From JASHVB01 sp963762885 (lineage in GTDB: Bacteria > Pseudomonadota > Alphaproteobacteria > Acetobacterales > Acetobacteraceae): a DNA stretch of 64,000 nt. The notes beneath the pieces are model-generated. The model worked only from the letters and a program-made list of their open reading frames with translations. It searched no databases and had not been told where the DNA came from. This document shows, piece by piece, positions 17,947-27,802 of the stretch (the first letter of the stretch is position 1; the number at the start of each line of letters is the position of its first letter). A program made the position numbers and the translations under genes. The stretch lies in NCBI GenBank assembly GCA_963762885.1, contig CAVXNH010000099.1, positions 62,001 to 126,000 on the forward strand. The letters run 5' to 3'.

Positions 17947-20900
17947 GCACCTTCCTCCTCAGCGACTTTCAGCAACGGCACATGCTCTGTCAGCCACCGA
18001 ATCACACCAGCATAAGTATTCTGCTCTGCCTTGGGAACAGCGAAGATCGGGTTTTGCTCGATGTCGGGCGGACCGCCGATCGCGGAATTCGTGGATAGGA
18101 CTTGCAGCACGAACGGGCGATCGTCCAGCGCACCTTTTATGAACTCCGGCACCTTCGTAGCGTCCAGCGCCGTGCGTCCGAACCCGAGAGCGCGCAATCC
18201 CGCAGCGAAGCCCCAGCCCGGTGGAGGCGGTGTCGTGCCTGGAAACGTCAGTACGCAAGAATCGGCTCCATTCCGATACGGTCATGCTTTGCATATCCGG
18301 TCGCAGTACAGTCCACGGCGGTACACCGGCAGCCGCCATGACAATATCGTTGTAGGTGACCGGCGGTTCAGGCGTTGCCCACTCGAGCGGTCGTTCGATC
18401 GGCGACCCCCGCCGGGCCAGCCATCGTACCACCCGGACCCGCCATGCCTCCAGGGGATCATGATCCGGATGCTGGTCCGGGTCCGGATGCTCCTCCGGAT
18501 CCTGCTGCGGTGGTTGCGCCTGCGCGGCGACTTCCGGACTGCGGCGCAAACGCCCACATTCGTTGGCAAGGGTCTGGCACCACCAGGCCTTGTCCTTTGC
18601 GTCACCAAAGGCAGCGCCTTCGGCCAGCCGGTTGACCACCTCGGAGCCGGCCGACTTGAGGCCTTGCAGTTCCGCAACGCCGAGTATTGCGGTGGACAAA
18701 CCACCGACCAATGCCGACACACCCAGCATCCGGTCGATCGCGGCCAGCGCGGCGGCGCCCGATACGCCGGGGGTGATCTTTGCTGCCTTCTCGCGCACCA
18801 GAATGGCCAGGGCCAGGATCTTCACAATCGCACGGCTGATCGCATTGACCGTGGTGGGCAGGCCGCGGATCAGCGTGACGTCGACCTGCAGGCTCGCCAG
18901 TCTGGTCAGGTTCGTCAGGTCTGCCGGGTCCGCCAGCTTTGCCGAGTTCGATGACGGGACGCAGCCGCGCGGCGCTTTGCTCCAGAGTTGCCGGATTGAG
19001 GTTGGCGGGCAGCACGCCGGCGGCGAACAACTCCTCCAGAGTGAAGCCAAACTCGGCCACCGCCGCTTTGAAATCGTCCAGGAACGTGATCCCGGTCTGC
19101 ACCGCCTGAAGTTGTGCCGCGGGCGAGGCGTCGCTCTTCTCGACACCATAACGATCGAACAGGAAGCGGTAGACCGAGGGGTGGCCTGGGAGGGGCGCGA
19201 CGACACCGGGGTTGCGTCCCGGCATGGTCAGCAACAGCAGCGACAAGGTGGCAATCTTGGCCTGCTCGCTGTCCCTCGTCGAGGCGTACGGAGCGGTGGG
19301 CAGCGGCTGCCGCGGGATGCGGAACTCGTCCTCCAGCAGGATGCGCTCACGCAGGCCGGCAAAACTTTGCAGCAGGTCGGCGAGCGCGCAGGTCTTCTGC
19401 ACCAGCAGCACCAGATCCGCCTCGGGGACGGACTTTGCCAGTTCCGCCTTCTGCGCCGCGCTGTCCCCGCCGATCTTCCGCCGCGCGATCAACTCGCCGC
19501 GCACGGCTTCAAGAGTGAGGTCCACCTCCGGCTCGCCGTCATCCCAGGCACGCGCGATCACGTACAGCACCTCGATGCCGAGTTGTGCGAAGGCGTTGTC
19601 GCCATCGACCCGGCGGCGGATATCGGGATGCCGCAAGACATGCTCGAAGGCGAGCTGCATGGCCATCGGCACGAGGTATTGCGGGCTGCTGCAGATATCG
19701 CCGATCTCCGGCAGCAGATTGCCGTCGGCGTCGCACAGCCGGCCGATCTCCCGCCGGACGTCGGTGAGGTTGAGTTCGGCGCGGTGCAGGACCATGCAGG
19801 TCAGAATCCACAGCGCCTCCAGGCCCTGCGGATCGTCCGGCGCCCCCGGCGGATCGGCGATCCACAACGCGCGCACGTAGCTGGCCAATTCGGCGGGACG
19901 GTAGAGCACCAGCATCCGGTGACTGAAGAACGTATGCTCCGGCGGATAGGCTTCCTCGCGCAGCTTGCGTTCGATCTCGTCGAAATAGGCGCGGTCGGTG
20001 AGGAAGCAGAAGAATCCGTAATCCGTCGTAAGGTTTTTCAGCCGCTTGATGATCGTGGCGATGCTTTCGACCGGCTTCTCCAGCTTGTCGAGCTCGTCGA
20101 TCAGGAAGACGGGCGCCAGGCCGGCGGCGCGGATGCGATCGATCACCACCGGCAGGTCGCGATCGAGCGTCTGGATGCTGCGGTCGATGATGAATGTATA
20201 GTCGGCACTGCGTTCGGTGCGCTGGCTGCGCGTGCTCGACCAGCCCAGCGCCAGCGTGCTCAGCAGCGCGGTGCCCAGTCCGCTGGCGATCGCGGCGGGG
20301 GCGCCGCCGGAACTACCCAGCACGGCAGCGCCGACCAGCCCGCCGGCGGTCAGCGACCACAATTTGTTGGCGGCGTCCTTCAGGTCCAGCTTGGCGCTGA
20401 CTTCCAGGTTGGTCTCCCGCTGGGCCGATCCTTTGGTGCTTTCCGAGGCCTCGACGCGGCCGGTGCAGACCTGGAAGGCCTGGTTGGCGGCGGCGATCGC
20501 GACGATCTCGCCCAGGCCGAGGTCGCGCAGGCCGGAGGCCGCCAGGCGCTGGGTGACCACACCTGGCCACAGCACGCCGAACGGCAGCCGCCCCAGCCGG
20601 TCCCAGGCACGCCGCAATCCGGCGAGCTCAGGTGCGCGGTCAAGGTCGAGGGTCAACTGCGCCGCGATCTCCAACAGGTCGCGTGAGGAGGGTCGCGGCC
20701 CCTGCGCGCGGTGCAGTTGCGCGCGGGCATGCAGCGCGAACGCCGTCGCAACTTCCCGTGCCAACGCGCGATACAGCGTGATGGTGATCTGCTGCAGCGC
20801 TGTTTCGGCCGAGGCTGCCCCGGCGGCATCGGACTTCGCCTTGGTGCGCTCGGCCGGCGTCAGCGCCATGTCGCCATCGTTTTTGGGCGGCGCGAGCAAG

Positions 20901-21241
20901 CTGCTGCCGTTCAGCTTCACCAGCATCGGCCGCTGCCAGGTCGCGTGGCGGGCGTCCCGCCCGGCATAGGGACCGTCCCGGCCGTCCACCGCCTTGCGGA
21001 TCACCTCGCGTTCCAGTTGGTCCGTGGCACGCAGCACCAGAGAGGTCTTGCCGACGCCGCGATGCGCCGCGATCAGGAAAGAGCGGCCGGTAATCGTGCC
21101 GCTGACATAGCCGCGCAATTCGCGTTCCAGCGTGTCGTAGGCGTTGGAACGGAGGAAGATCGGCCGCTGCGGGAAGTACCATTCCTCGGTCCAGCCGGCC
21201 GCGTCGGCGCCTGTCTCCAGATCGTTGAAGCGGAAGCCCAT
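17943..21241 (-). CDS. KAP-like P-loop NTPase with inserted membrane segments, two frameshifts
   Basis: A protein of about 1100 residues when joined. Walker A is AAHRGVGKTSL (about 58-68) and Walker B is VFLIDELDKLE (378-388). Between them lies a hydrophobic pair, LTAGGLVGAAVLGSSGG and IASGLGTALLSTLALGW (about 298-334). TM segments inserted between the two Walker motifs are the hallmark of KAP NTPases. FFCFLTDRAYFDEIERKL and SHRMLVLYRPAELASYV follow as in STAND/AAA-type sensors. The C-terminal third has another hydrophobic stretch (VKILALAILVREK; SALVGGLSTAILGVAEL). The frame shifts near 18945 (into ADPADLTNLTRLASLQ) and near 18220 (into LRALGFGRTALDATKVPEF) and ends at TGA 17943-17945. It starts three bases after the membrane-protein stop. 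Confidence 0.75.
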
Positions 21242-21244
21242 CGA

Positions 21245-22036
21245 TCAGCCGCCGCTTGGGGGCGTGGGCGTTCCCGAGCCGGATGCGGCGCCCCTGTTTT
21301 CCGGCGCGGCTTTGGTCGTGGCGGAATGCAGTGACAGCGTGATGCTGCGGTCGATCGCTTCCACGGCTTGCGGCTTGGCGTCCGGTTTTGCCGGGGGGAT
21401 GCCGACCACCACGGCGGCGCCGGCAAAGGCAACCGAGACCAGCAGCAGCACCGCCGAGCGTGACAGCCGCCAGCCGCCCAATCCGCCGCCCAACCCGCCC
21501 CAGCTCGACTGCAACTCTAAAGGCTCGAAGCGCAGCGCGTCGATTGTCATCAGCAGCGTGACGACGGTGGTGACCGAGAACACCGCCAGCAGCACGGCGC
21601 GCGGCACGCTGGTCTCGCCCAGCGCCACGCCGAGCAAGCCGAGCAACAGGCAGACGCCGAACATCGCGCCAACCGCGAAGAACAAATGGCGGCGCGTGAG
21701 GCCCTCCAGGAGCCCGGCACCGGAGTCGGAGGACGGCATGCTGCCTGACGCCAATTGCTGGTTGGGTGCCAAGCCGGCGGCTCGGACATGCCACGCGAGT
21801 GTCGCTCCGCCGGCCGCCGCCAGGACGAACGCGGACCACAGCGCGACGGCCAACGTCCAGCCGTGGAGTGCCGGCGCCGGAAGCAGCGGGGACAGGGACT
21901 GCGGGTCGGACACGATCAGGATCGTTTCACCCGCAAGCAGAAGGAGCAGCAGCCCGATGCCGATCAGCCAGGACGCCCACGCCGTGCCAATGAGCGCCAG
22001 GATGATCACGAAGAAAGCGAGAGCAACGGTCTCCAT
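21245..22036 (-). CDS. six-TM membrane protein, first gene of the KAP-like operon
   Basis: 263 residues from METVALAFFVIILALIGTAW (ATG 22034-22036). About six membrane helices: two at the N-terminus (to about residue 42), one near 55-82, one near 115-140, one near 145-170 and one near 200-220. It ends in a periplasmic or cytoplasmic Pro/Ser tail (PSGG). No family recognised. The gene abuts the NTPase start with a 3-bp gap, so the two are surely cotranscribed and likely interact in the membrane. Confidence 0.75.
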   Translation of the reverse strand: METVALAFFVIILALIGTAWASWLIGIGLLLLLLAGETILIVSDPQSLSPLLPAPALHGWTLAVALWSAFVLAAAGGATLAWHVRAAGLAPNQQLASGSMPSSDSGAGLLEGLTRRHLFFAVGAMFGVCLLLGLLGVALGETSVPRAVLLAVFSVTTVVTLLMTIDALRFEPLELQSSWGGLGGGLGGWRLSRSAVLLLVSVAFAGAAVVVGIPPAKPDAKPQAVEAIDRSITLSLHSATTKAAPENRGAASGSGTPTPPSGG

Positions 22037-22203
22037 GGCTGGGTCTGCCTCCCCCTCTGCGGCATAAGCGGCACGGTGGGAACCATTGTGACGAAGCAGG
22101 GGGAGATTTCCGCCAGGGTAACGATCGCTCGGGTGCCCGTCACCGACAGGCGTGGCCGAAGGCGTCATGCCCGCCGGCTGCATGACCGGCTTGGCGTTTG
22201 CAG

Positions 22204-22440
22204 TCAGCCAACCGCGTAGTCTCGCGTTTCGCCGAACCCCGGCACGTCGACTTCCGCTTGCGCGACACCGGCCTTGGACCGCGCCTCGCGCAGCGCGTGC
22301 ATCGGCGCATCGATGGCCTCGTCGGTCAACTGGAACGTGCCGAAATGCATCCCCAGGCTGCGACGCGCTCCCAGGTCCAGGTGCGCGCGCACCGTTTCCT
22401 CGGGGTTGATGTGGTGCTGCCGCATGAACCAGCGTGGCTC
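22204..22440 (-). pseudogene. C-terminal remnant of an MBL-fold hydrolase
   Basis: About 79 residues, EPRWFMRQHHINPEETVRAH to the TAG at 22204. The HINPEE and MHFGTFQLTDEAID blocks belong to the end of NAPE-PLD/UlaG-like metallo-beta-lactamase hydrolases. The N-terminal three quarters, including the HxHxDH metal site, are absent; upstream sequence belongs to the Tad gene region. It is a 5'-truncated fragment sitting at the end of the pilus locus. Confidence 0.75.
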
Positions 22441-22497
22441 GTGGTCCCCGAGGCTCTGCCTCCGGCCTTCGCGGGGCGGGCCCTGGCATCGCGGCCT

Positions 22498-22912
22498 TCA
22501 TCCGTTGGGGAAGCAGGCCGAGGCGGGTACAGTGAGCCCATTGGCGAGCACGGTAATCAATGCTGGCGCCACCGTGGTAAAATCGTAAGTGATGGAGACC
22601 TTCGAGAATCCGGTGGCTCCGCCGCAGGTTGCATTGTTGTTCAGCGCGACCGTTGCCGCGCGGATGACAACGCCGCGCGACGCCGCCAGGCTGACGACAT
22701 AGTTCGTGGTGTTGACCGAGTTGTAGACGCCGGCTGACGCGCAGGACTTGGCGGCCAGACCCATGCAGCGCGCGCCCTCGGACGCGGCTTCCTGCAACAC
22801 CTCGAAGGTCCAGACCAACTGGCCGAATTCGATGAAGCCGACGACGATCGACACCATCGCCAGAGCGCAAATGGCGAACTCCACCGCGGTGGTGCCCTGC
22901 TGAATTCCTCAT
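22498..22912 (-). CDS. TadE-like pseudopilin (second copy)
   Basis: A small membrane protein with the TadE signature: (GTTA)VEFAICALAMVSIVVGF near the N-terminus, where the conserved Glu lies in the membrane helix, followed by a periplasmic part ending PASACFPNG. The ATG at 22910-22912 overlaps the stop of the first TadE gene, but MRNSAG is one base out of frame with IQQGTTAVEF, so a single-base indel just after the start is likely. Otherwise translation would begin at GTG 22884. TadE/F proteins are minor pilins matured by the prepilin peptidase. Confidence 0.75.
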
Positions 22913-23489
22913 TGCGCTTGCACGATGGTGCTTTGATGCAGGGTCCTGGTACCCGATCAGGCCGTAATTGCCGAAGATGGCGCTGAAGGATCGGGTGCCG
23001 GTGATGGTGACGAACTTGCCGGCCAGCGTGCCGCCGGCACAACTGGTGCCGCAGGTGGCGGCGCTGCCCCAGCTCCAGCTTGCCAGACCGCCGGTCGGGC
23101 ACTAGCAGGCTATTCGCGTTTGCCACCGTGCCGCTGGCTGTCGTCACGCCACCGCTGACCACGCTGGTGCCACCGTCGTTGACCGTCACCGTTGCATTCG
23201 CCCAGGCGGCGCCGTTGGTGTTGGCGACGATGCCACTGAGCGTGGCGGCCAGGCTCGCCGCGTTGGTGGAACTGATGCTGGAGCCGTTGACCAGCGCGTA
23301 TTGCCCGGCGGCGGCGACGGCTGAGGAAAGCTCGATCTCCTCGTAGTACACCCGGCCCAAATCGATGATCCCCGCGAACAAGATCATCAGCATCGGCGCG
23401 ATCAGCGCCAATTCCACGGCGGCTGTCCCCTGCGGCCGCCGCGTGCCGCGAGGCCGGTGGATCGATGCCTGGCCCCCGTCGGCCCGCAA
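22909..23489 (-). CDS. TadE-like pseudopilin (first copy), frameshifted
   Basis: Starts at a TTG (23487-23489) with RRPQGTAAVELALIAPMLMI and LFAGIIDLGRVYYEE, the typical TadE N-terminal helix with its Glu. The middle is Thr/Ser/Ala/Val-rich. The frame shifts near 23103 (to TGGLASWSWGSAATCG) and near 22947. The expected C-terminus RTLHQSTIVQAQ then ends at TGA 22909-22911, overlapping the next gene's ATG. It is a periplasmic minor pilin of the Tad system. It follows the TPR lipoprotein by about 50 bp. Confidence 0.75.
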
Positions 23490-23542
23490 TCGTGCGAAGC
23501 TCGGTCAGCGGGGCGGCAAAGCGCCCGGTGTTGCCGTCGCGG

Positions 23543-24289
23543 TCATTTGTCCTTGGCATCGACCGCCTCGTATCCAGCCAGCGCTGCCGCGGCATCGCCG
23601 GGCGAAAGATCGTTGAGCAATAACTTCCTGGCGTCCGTTGAATTGCCGGATAGCGCCAGCGCCACCGCGAAGTCCTGGCGCAGGCGCGGGGTCGCATCGG
23701 GCCTTGAGGCGGGTTCCCGCAACATCGCCACGGACCGGTCGGCCTGGCCGCTGAGCGAGAGCGACAAGGCCAGATTGACCGACGCCGCCCGGTTGTTCGG
23801 GTCAAGCCGCAGCACCTTGTCGTAAACCGCCTGCGCTGCATCGTGGCGCCCCTGAAGGTCGAGCGCGATCCCAAGATCGTTGAGCACGCGCTTGTCGTTG
23901 GGCGTGGCGGCCAGCAGCCTGGTGAAGTTGCGTTCGGCCTCCGCGGCACTGCCGCGCGATAGCTCCAGCCGGCCGAGGCCAAGCAACGCGGCCGCCGCAG
24001 TTGGGTCCACCGCCAGCGCGCGGCGATACGCCTCCATCGCCGCATCGGGCTGGTTGAGCTGTGTCAGTGCGGCGCCCTGACGCAGCAATGCGCCGACATT
24101 GCGAGGATCCGATTGGAGGATCGTGCGGGTCACGTCGAGTGCGGTCTGCGGCATGCCACCGTCCAGCGCGGCATCGGCGATATTCACGCCGGGCGTGGCG
24201 CCGCGCTGGTCCGCCGGCCCCCGGGTTGCGCAACCAGAGAGCACCAGCAGGAGGCATAGTGTGCCATTGATGCGGCCATGGCTCGTCAT
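23543..24289 (-). CDS. tadD: TPR lipoprotein of the Tad locus (TadD-like)
   Basis: About 248 residues. The N-terminal lipoprotein signal has lipobox LVLSGC, so it should be anchored in the outer or inner membrane. TPR-type repeats follow (GALLRQGAALTQLNQPDAAM, YRRALAVDPTAAAALLGLG, AQAVYDKVLRLDPNNRAAS). TadD proteins act as pilotins/assembly factors for the Tad secretin. I chose the second Met (24287-24289, MTSHGRING) as it directly precedes the signal sequence. Confidence 0.85.
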   Translation of the reverse strand: MTSHGRINGTLCLLLVLSGCATRGPADQRGATPGVNIADAALDGGMPQTALDVTRTILQSDPRNVGALLRQGAALTQLNQPDAAMEAYRRALAVDPTAAAALLGLGRLELSRGSAAEAERNFTRLLAATPNDKRVLNDLGIALDLQGRHDAAQAVYDKVLRLDPNNRAASVNLALSLSLSGQADRSVAMLREPASRPDATPRLRQDFAVALALSGNSTDARKLLLNDLSPGDAAAALAGYEAVDAKDK

Positions 24290-24374
24290 TTTGAGGAGCA
24301 TCCTTGGGGTGGCTTTCGGGGCATAGGGTTCCGCGGGAAAGTAAGTGCTTCAATCAGTCGCGCCGAAACGTCTC

Positions 24375-24476
24375 GTGTCATGGCCAGCCACCCACGACTT
24401 TTCTTGTTGCCAGCAGCAAAGTCCTGGGTGGCCGGGCCTGATCCCCGGGTCAAACGCCCGGGGACGCCCATGACAC
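24375..24476. repeat. interrupted palindrome with GTGTCATGG ends
   Basis: Ends GTGTCATGGCC...GCCCATGACAC, with inner blocks GCCACCCA/TGGGTGGC and a further CCCCGGG/CCCGGGG hairpin. It is the same family as 4276-4365. It lies in the gap between tadC and the TPR lipoprotein gene. Confidence 0.7.
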
Positions 24477-24545
24477 AGGGCATTGCGACGCGATCAGTTG
24501 AAGCGGTTATTCCCACGCGAGTCCTGAGCAGCATCGTTCGAGTGG

Positions 24546-25475
24546 TCATTTCATCATCGTCCGATAGACGTCGACCATCGCCGGACCGGCAACGATCAGA
24601 AACACGCAGGGCAGGATGAACAGGATCATCGGCAGCGTCAGCAACACCGGCAGGCGTCCCGCCTTGGCCTCGAATTTCGCCAGCATCTCCTGGCGTTGCT
24701 CGGCCGAGAGCGTGCGCAGTGCCTGGGTCAGCGGCGTGCCGTACTGCATGGATTGGATCAGCACCGCGGCCAACCGGCGCGCACCCTCCAGCCCGGTGCG
24801 TTTCCCCAGGTTGAGCAAGGCGGCCCTGATATCGGCATTCACCTGCATTTCGTGGGCGGTTCGCGTCAGCTCTTCGGCGACCGCGGGATGGGCGTGGTGG
24901 ATCTCGACCCCCACCCGCTCGATGCTGGCTTCCATACCCAGCCCGGCCTGGCCGCAGATCACCAGCATGTCCAGCGCGTCGGGCATGCCGGCGTCCAGCG
25001 CGCGCAGGTGGCGCTGGCGCAGGTGCTGCACGACCTTGTCGGGCGCCAGCAGGCCGATGGCAGCCGCGGCAGCGGCAAACAAGCCCGGATGCGGCAGGGT
25101 CAGGCGCAGCAGCCACGGCAGCAACAGCGTTGCCGCTGGCAACCCTGCCACCAGCAGCAGCTTGGTACCGACGAACAACCCCAGCCCGTGCCCGCCACGA
25201 AAACCCGCGATTTCAAGCGTCTGACGCAATTCCTCCAATGTGCGGGTAGACAGGGCACCGCTGCGCGCGATGGCTTCGCCGATCGCGGTGACGATCCGCA
25301 GCGGCGTCGGCAGCCCGTCATGCGGATCGGCGTCGATCGGGCCGGCGGCGTGCCGCACCATGCGCAACCGCCGCGACAATTGCTCGGCCTGCCGCAGGTC
25401 GCGCCACAGCACCAGCGACACGGAGAGCACTGCCGCCAAACCACAGACCAGCGCGACGGCGAGCCAGGGCATCAT
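24546..25475 (-). CDS. tadC: Tad inner-membrane platform protein
   Basis: 309 residues, with T2SSF-type domain and membrane segments at about 4-22, 115-150 and 285-305 (LLTLPMILFILPCVFLIVAG). Typical motifs are GMPDALDMLVICGQAGLGM and AVLIQSMQYGTPLTQALRTL. It forms the inner-membrane platform with TadB on which the ATPase acts. The start overlaps the end of tadB. Confidence 0.92.
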   Translation of the reverse strand: MMPWLAVALVCGLAAVLSVSLVLWRDLRQAEQLSRRLRMVRHAAGPIDADPHDGLPTPLRIVTAIGEAIARSGALSTRTLEELRQTLEIAGFRGGHGLGLFVGTKLLLVAGLPAATLLLPWLLRLTLPHPGLFAAAAAAIGLLAPDKVVQHLRQRHLRALDAGMPDALDMLVICGQAGLGMEASIERVGVEIHHAHPAVAEELTRTAHEMQVNADIRAALLNLGKRTGLEGARRLAAVLIQSMQYGTPLTQALRTLSAEQRQEMLAKFEAKAGRLPVLLTLPMILFILPCVFLIVAGPAMVDVYRTMMK

Positions 25476-26430
25476 GATAGCGCCTTGCGTATCATGCCGC
25501 GCATCACCAGCAGCCCGCTGCCCAGCAGCACGATCGCCGCCAACAGCACTTTCTGGCTGGCATGCTCTGTGAACAGACGGCCCATGTAATGCGGGTTCAA
25601 GACCCCAAGAGCGCCGCCGGCAACGAAGGGCAGCGATGCGAGGATGATGATCGAGGTCTTGGCCTCCGCCGCCAGCGCATTGCCGCGCGCCTTCAATGCC
25701 AGGCGCTTGCGCATCACGTCGGCAAGTCCGTCCAGCGCCTCGGTCAGTCCGCCGCCGGTCTGGCTTTGCAGCGCAAGCGCCGTGGCGAAGAAGCGATATT
25801 CCGGAAGCTTGTTGCGGCCTGCCATCTCGCGCAGCGCCTCATCCAACGTCACGCCGATCGCAATCCGATCGTAGAGCGATGCGAATTCCGGACGGGTCGG
25901 CGCGTCGGCCTCCCGCGCCACGGTGCGGATGCCTTCACCGAGCGGGATGCCGACCCGTACCGCCCGGACGATCATCGCCAGCGCGTCCGGAAACTGCGCA
26001 TAGAGCGCGTTGCGGCGCCGTTGCTCGCTCCAGTTGAAGATGAAACGGCTGACCATCACCCATGCCACCGGAATGACCAGTATCGACCACGCGCCGGCGA
26101 ACATTCCCACCATCATGGCGAATGCCCGCGCCGCCAGCAGGGCGATGCCGAGTACGATCCACCAGCGGAGCGGATTATGCTCCGCGCGGGCCGGGTCGTA
26201 GCCGAACAACCGTGCCAGCGGGGCGATCAGTCGCGCTACCGGCGCCGCGCCCATGGTTCCGCGGCCGGTCACGGCAAGCGGACTGCTCCGCATATACGGC
26301 GCCGCCACCAGCAGCATCCGTTCGTGAAAGTGCCGCCGCTGCTTTTGTTCGTTCATGATGGCGCTGACGCCGAGTCCGCCGCGCTTAGCACGCAGGTGCC
26401 CCCGAACAGCAGCGGCAGGACCGGGCTCAT
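25472..26430 (-). CDS. tadB: Tad inner-membrane platform protein, one frameshift near the start
   Basis: The body is intact: MLLVAAPYMRSSPLAVTGRG, WWIVLGIALLAARAFAMMVG, QFPDALAMIVRAVRVGIPLG and LQSQTGGGLTEALDGLADVM, the T2SSF domain. The natural start is ATG 26428-26430 (MSPVLPLLFGGTCVL), overlapping the cpaF stop in ATGA. It needs a one-base shift near 26380 to join GLGVSAIMNEQKQ. Without it, the protein would start at MNEQKQ near 26356. Four operon neighbours overlap by 4 bp, so translation is coupled. Confidence 0.88.
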
Positions 26431-27802
26431 GGCTCGGCTTCTTCGAGCGCGGCGAGCCAGGCGCGTTCGAGGCCGAAATACGACAGCCGCGTCTGGAAGC
26501 TGGGCCGGGCGCGATTGATGCGGTAGTGGCCGACCAGTCCACCGGCCATGGTCTCGCCTTCCACCTGGTAGAGGAAGATGTCGTTGAGGATGACGGTGTC
26601 GCCTTCCAGGCCGCACACATCGGTCACCTGCGTCACCCGGCGCTTGCCGTCGCGATGGCGTTCCACCTGAACGATCAGGTCCACCGCGCCGACAAACTGC
26701 GCGCGGATCGAGTGCGCGGGGAGTCCCATATTGCCCATCTGCACCATGTTCTCGATCCGGGTCACCGCGTCGCGGGTGGTGTTGGCGTGGACGGTGGACA
26801 TGCTGCCGTCGTGGCCGGTGTTCATCGCTTGCAGCATGTCGAAGGCTTCCGAGCCGCGCACCTCGCCGACGATGATGCGGTCTGGGCGCATCCGCAGCGC
26901 GTTGCGGATCAGGTCGCGCTGGGTGATCTCGCCACGTCCCTCCAGGCTGTTCGGGCGGGTTTCCATGCGCACCACGTGCGGCTGCTGCAATTGCAGTTCG
27001 GCGGCATCCTCAATGGTGACGATGCGCTCGCCGTGGTCGATCAACCGCGACATGGCATTCAACAGCGTGGTTTTGCCGGACCCGGTGCCACCGGAGATGA
27101 TCACGTTCAGCCGGCACCGGCTGGCCACCTCCAGCACGCGTGCGACCTGCTGGCTGAGCGAGCCGAATGCCACCAGCTTGGAAAAATCGATCTGCTGGCG
27201 GGAGAATTTGCGGATCGAGATATAGGGCCCGTCCAGCGCCAGCGGCGGGAAAACGATGTTGACGCGCGAGCCGTCCTTCAACCGCGCATCCACCATCGGG
27301 CTGGATTCATCGATGCGGCGGCCGATCGCCGAGGCGATCCGTTGCGAGATGTTGGCCACGTGGGACGCATCGCGGAAACGGATGTCCGCTGAGTACCACT
27401 TTGCCGCGGCGCTCGACGAACACCCGGTTCGGGCCGTTCACCATGATGTCGGTGATGCTGTCATCATCGAGCAATGGCTCGAGCGGGCCGAGGCCCAGCA
27501 TGTCGTCGACCAACTCGCCGGCGAGTTGGCGTTGCTCGCGCGCGTTCAGTTGGAAGTGGTGCTCGGTCGCGATCTCGGAGAGGACGCGTTCGACTTCCAG
27601 GGCAAGGCGGTCGGCGGTCATGTTGGCGATCGAGCGGGGATCGAGCCGCGCCAGGCACGCGGTTCGCAATTGCGTGGATGGCGAGGGTCTCGTCGGGCGC
27701 GGCGCCCGACGGTGTTTCCGCCGGCGTCGCTTGGTCCGGGACGGGAGTTGCCGGTTCCGGATGCTTGCTGCGCCGGCCGAAGCTGGGGGTCAGGACGTTC
27801 AT
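26427..27802 (-). CDS. cpaF: Tad pilus assembly ATPase, two frameshifts
   Basis: CpaF/TadA is the hexameric secretion ATPase. It starts MNVLTPSFGRRSKHPEP at 27802. A shift near 27670 leads to the N-terminal domain (LDDDSITDIMVNGPNRVFVE). A second shift near 27390 leads to the catalytic half: ISGGTGSGKTTLLNAM (Walker A), DAAELQLQQPHVVRMETRP (Asp box), GEVRGSEAFDMLQAMNTGHD (Walker B) and STVHANTTRDAVTRIENMV (His box). It ends at TGA 26427. The start overlaps the cpaE stop. Confidence 0.9.

Noticed and set aside
18563..20686. Long open frame of about 700 codons antisense to the KAP-like NTPase
   Set aside because: Same reason: the opposite strand carries the Walker motifs and operon structure.
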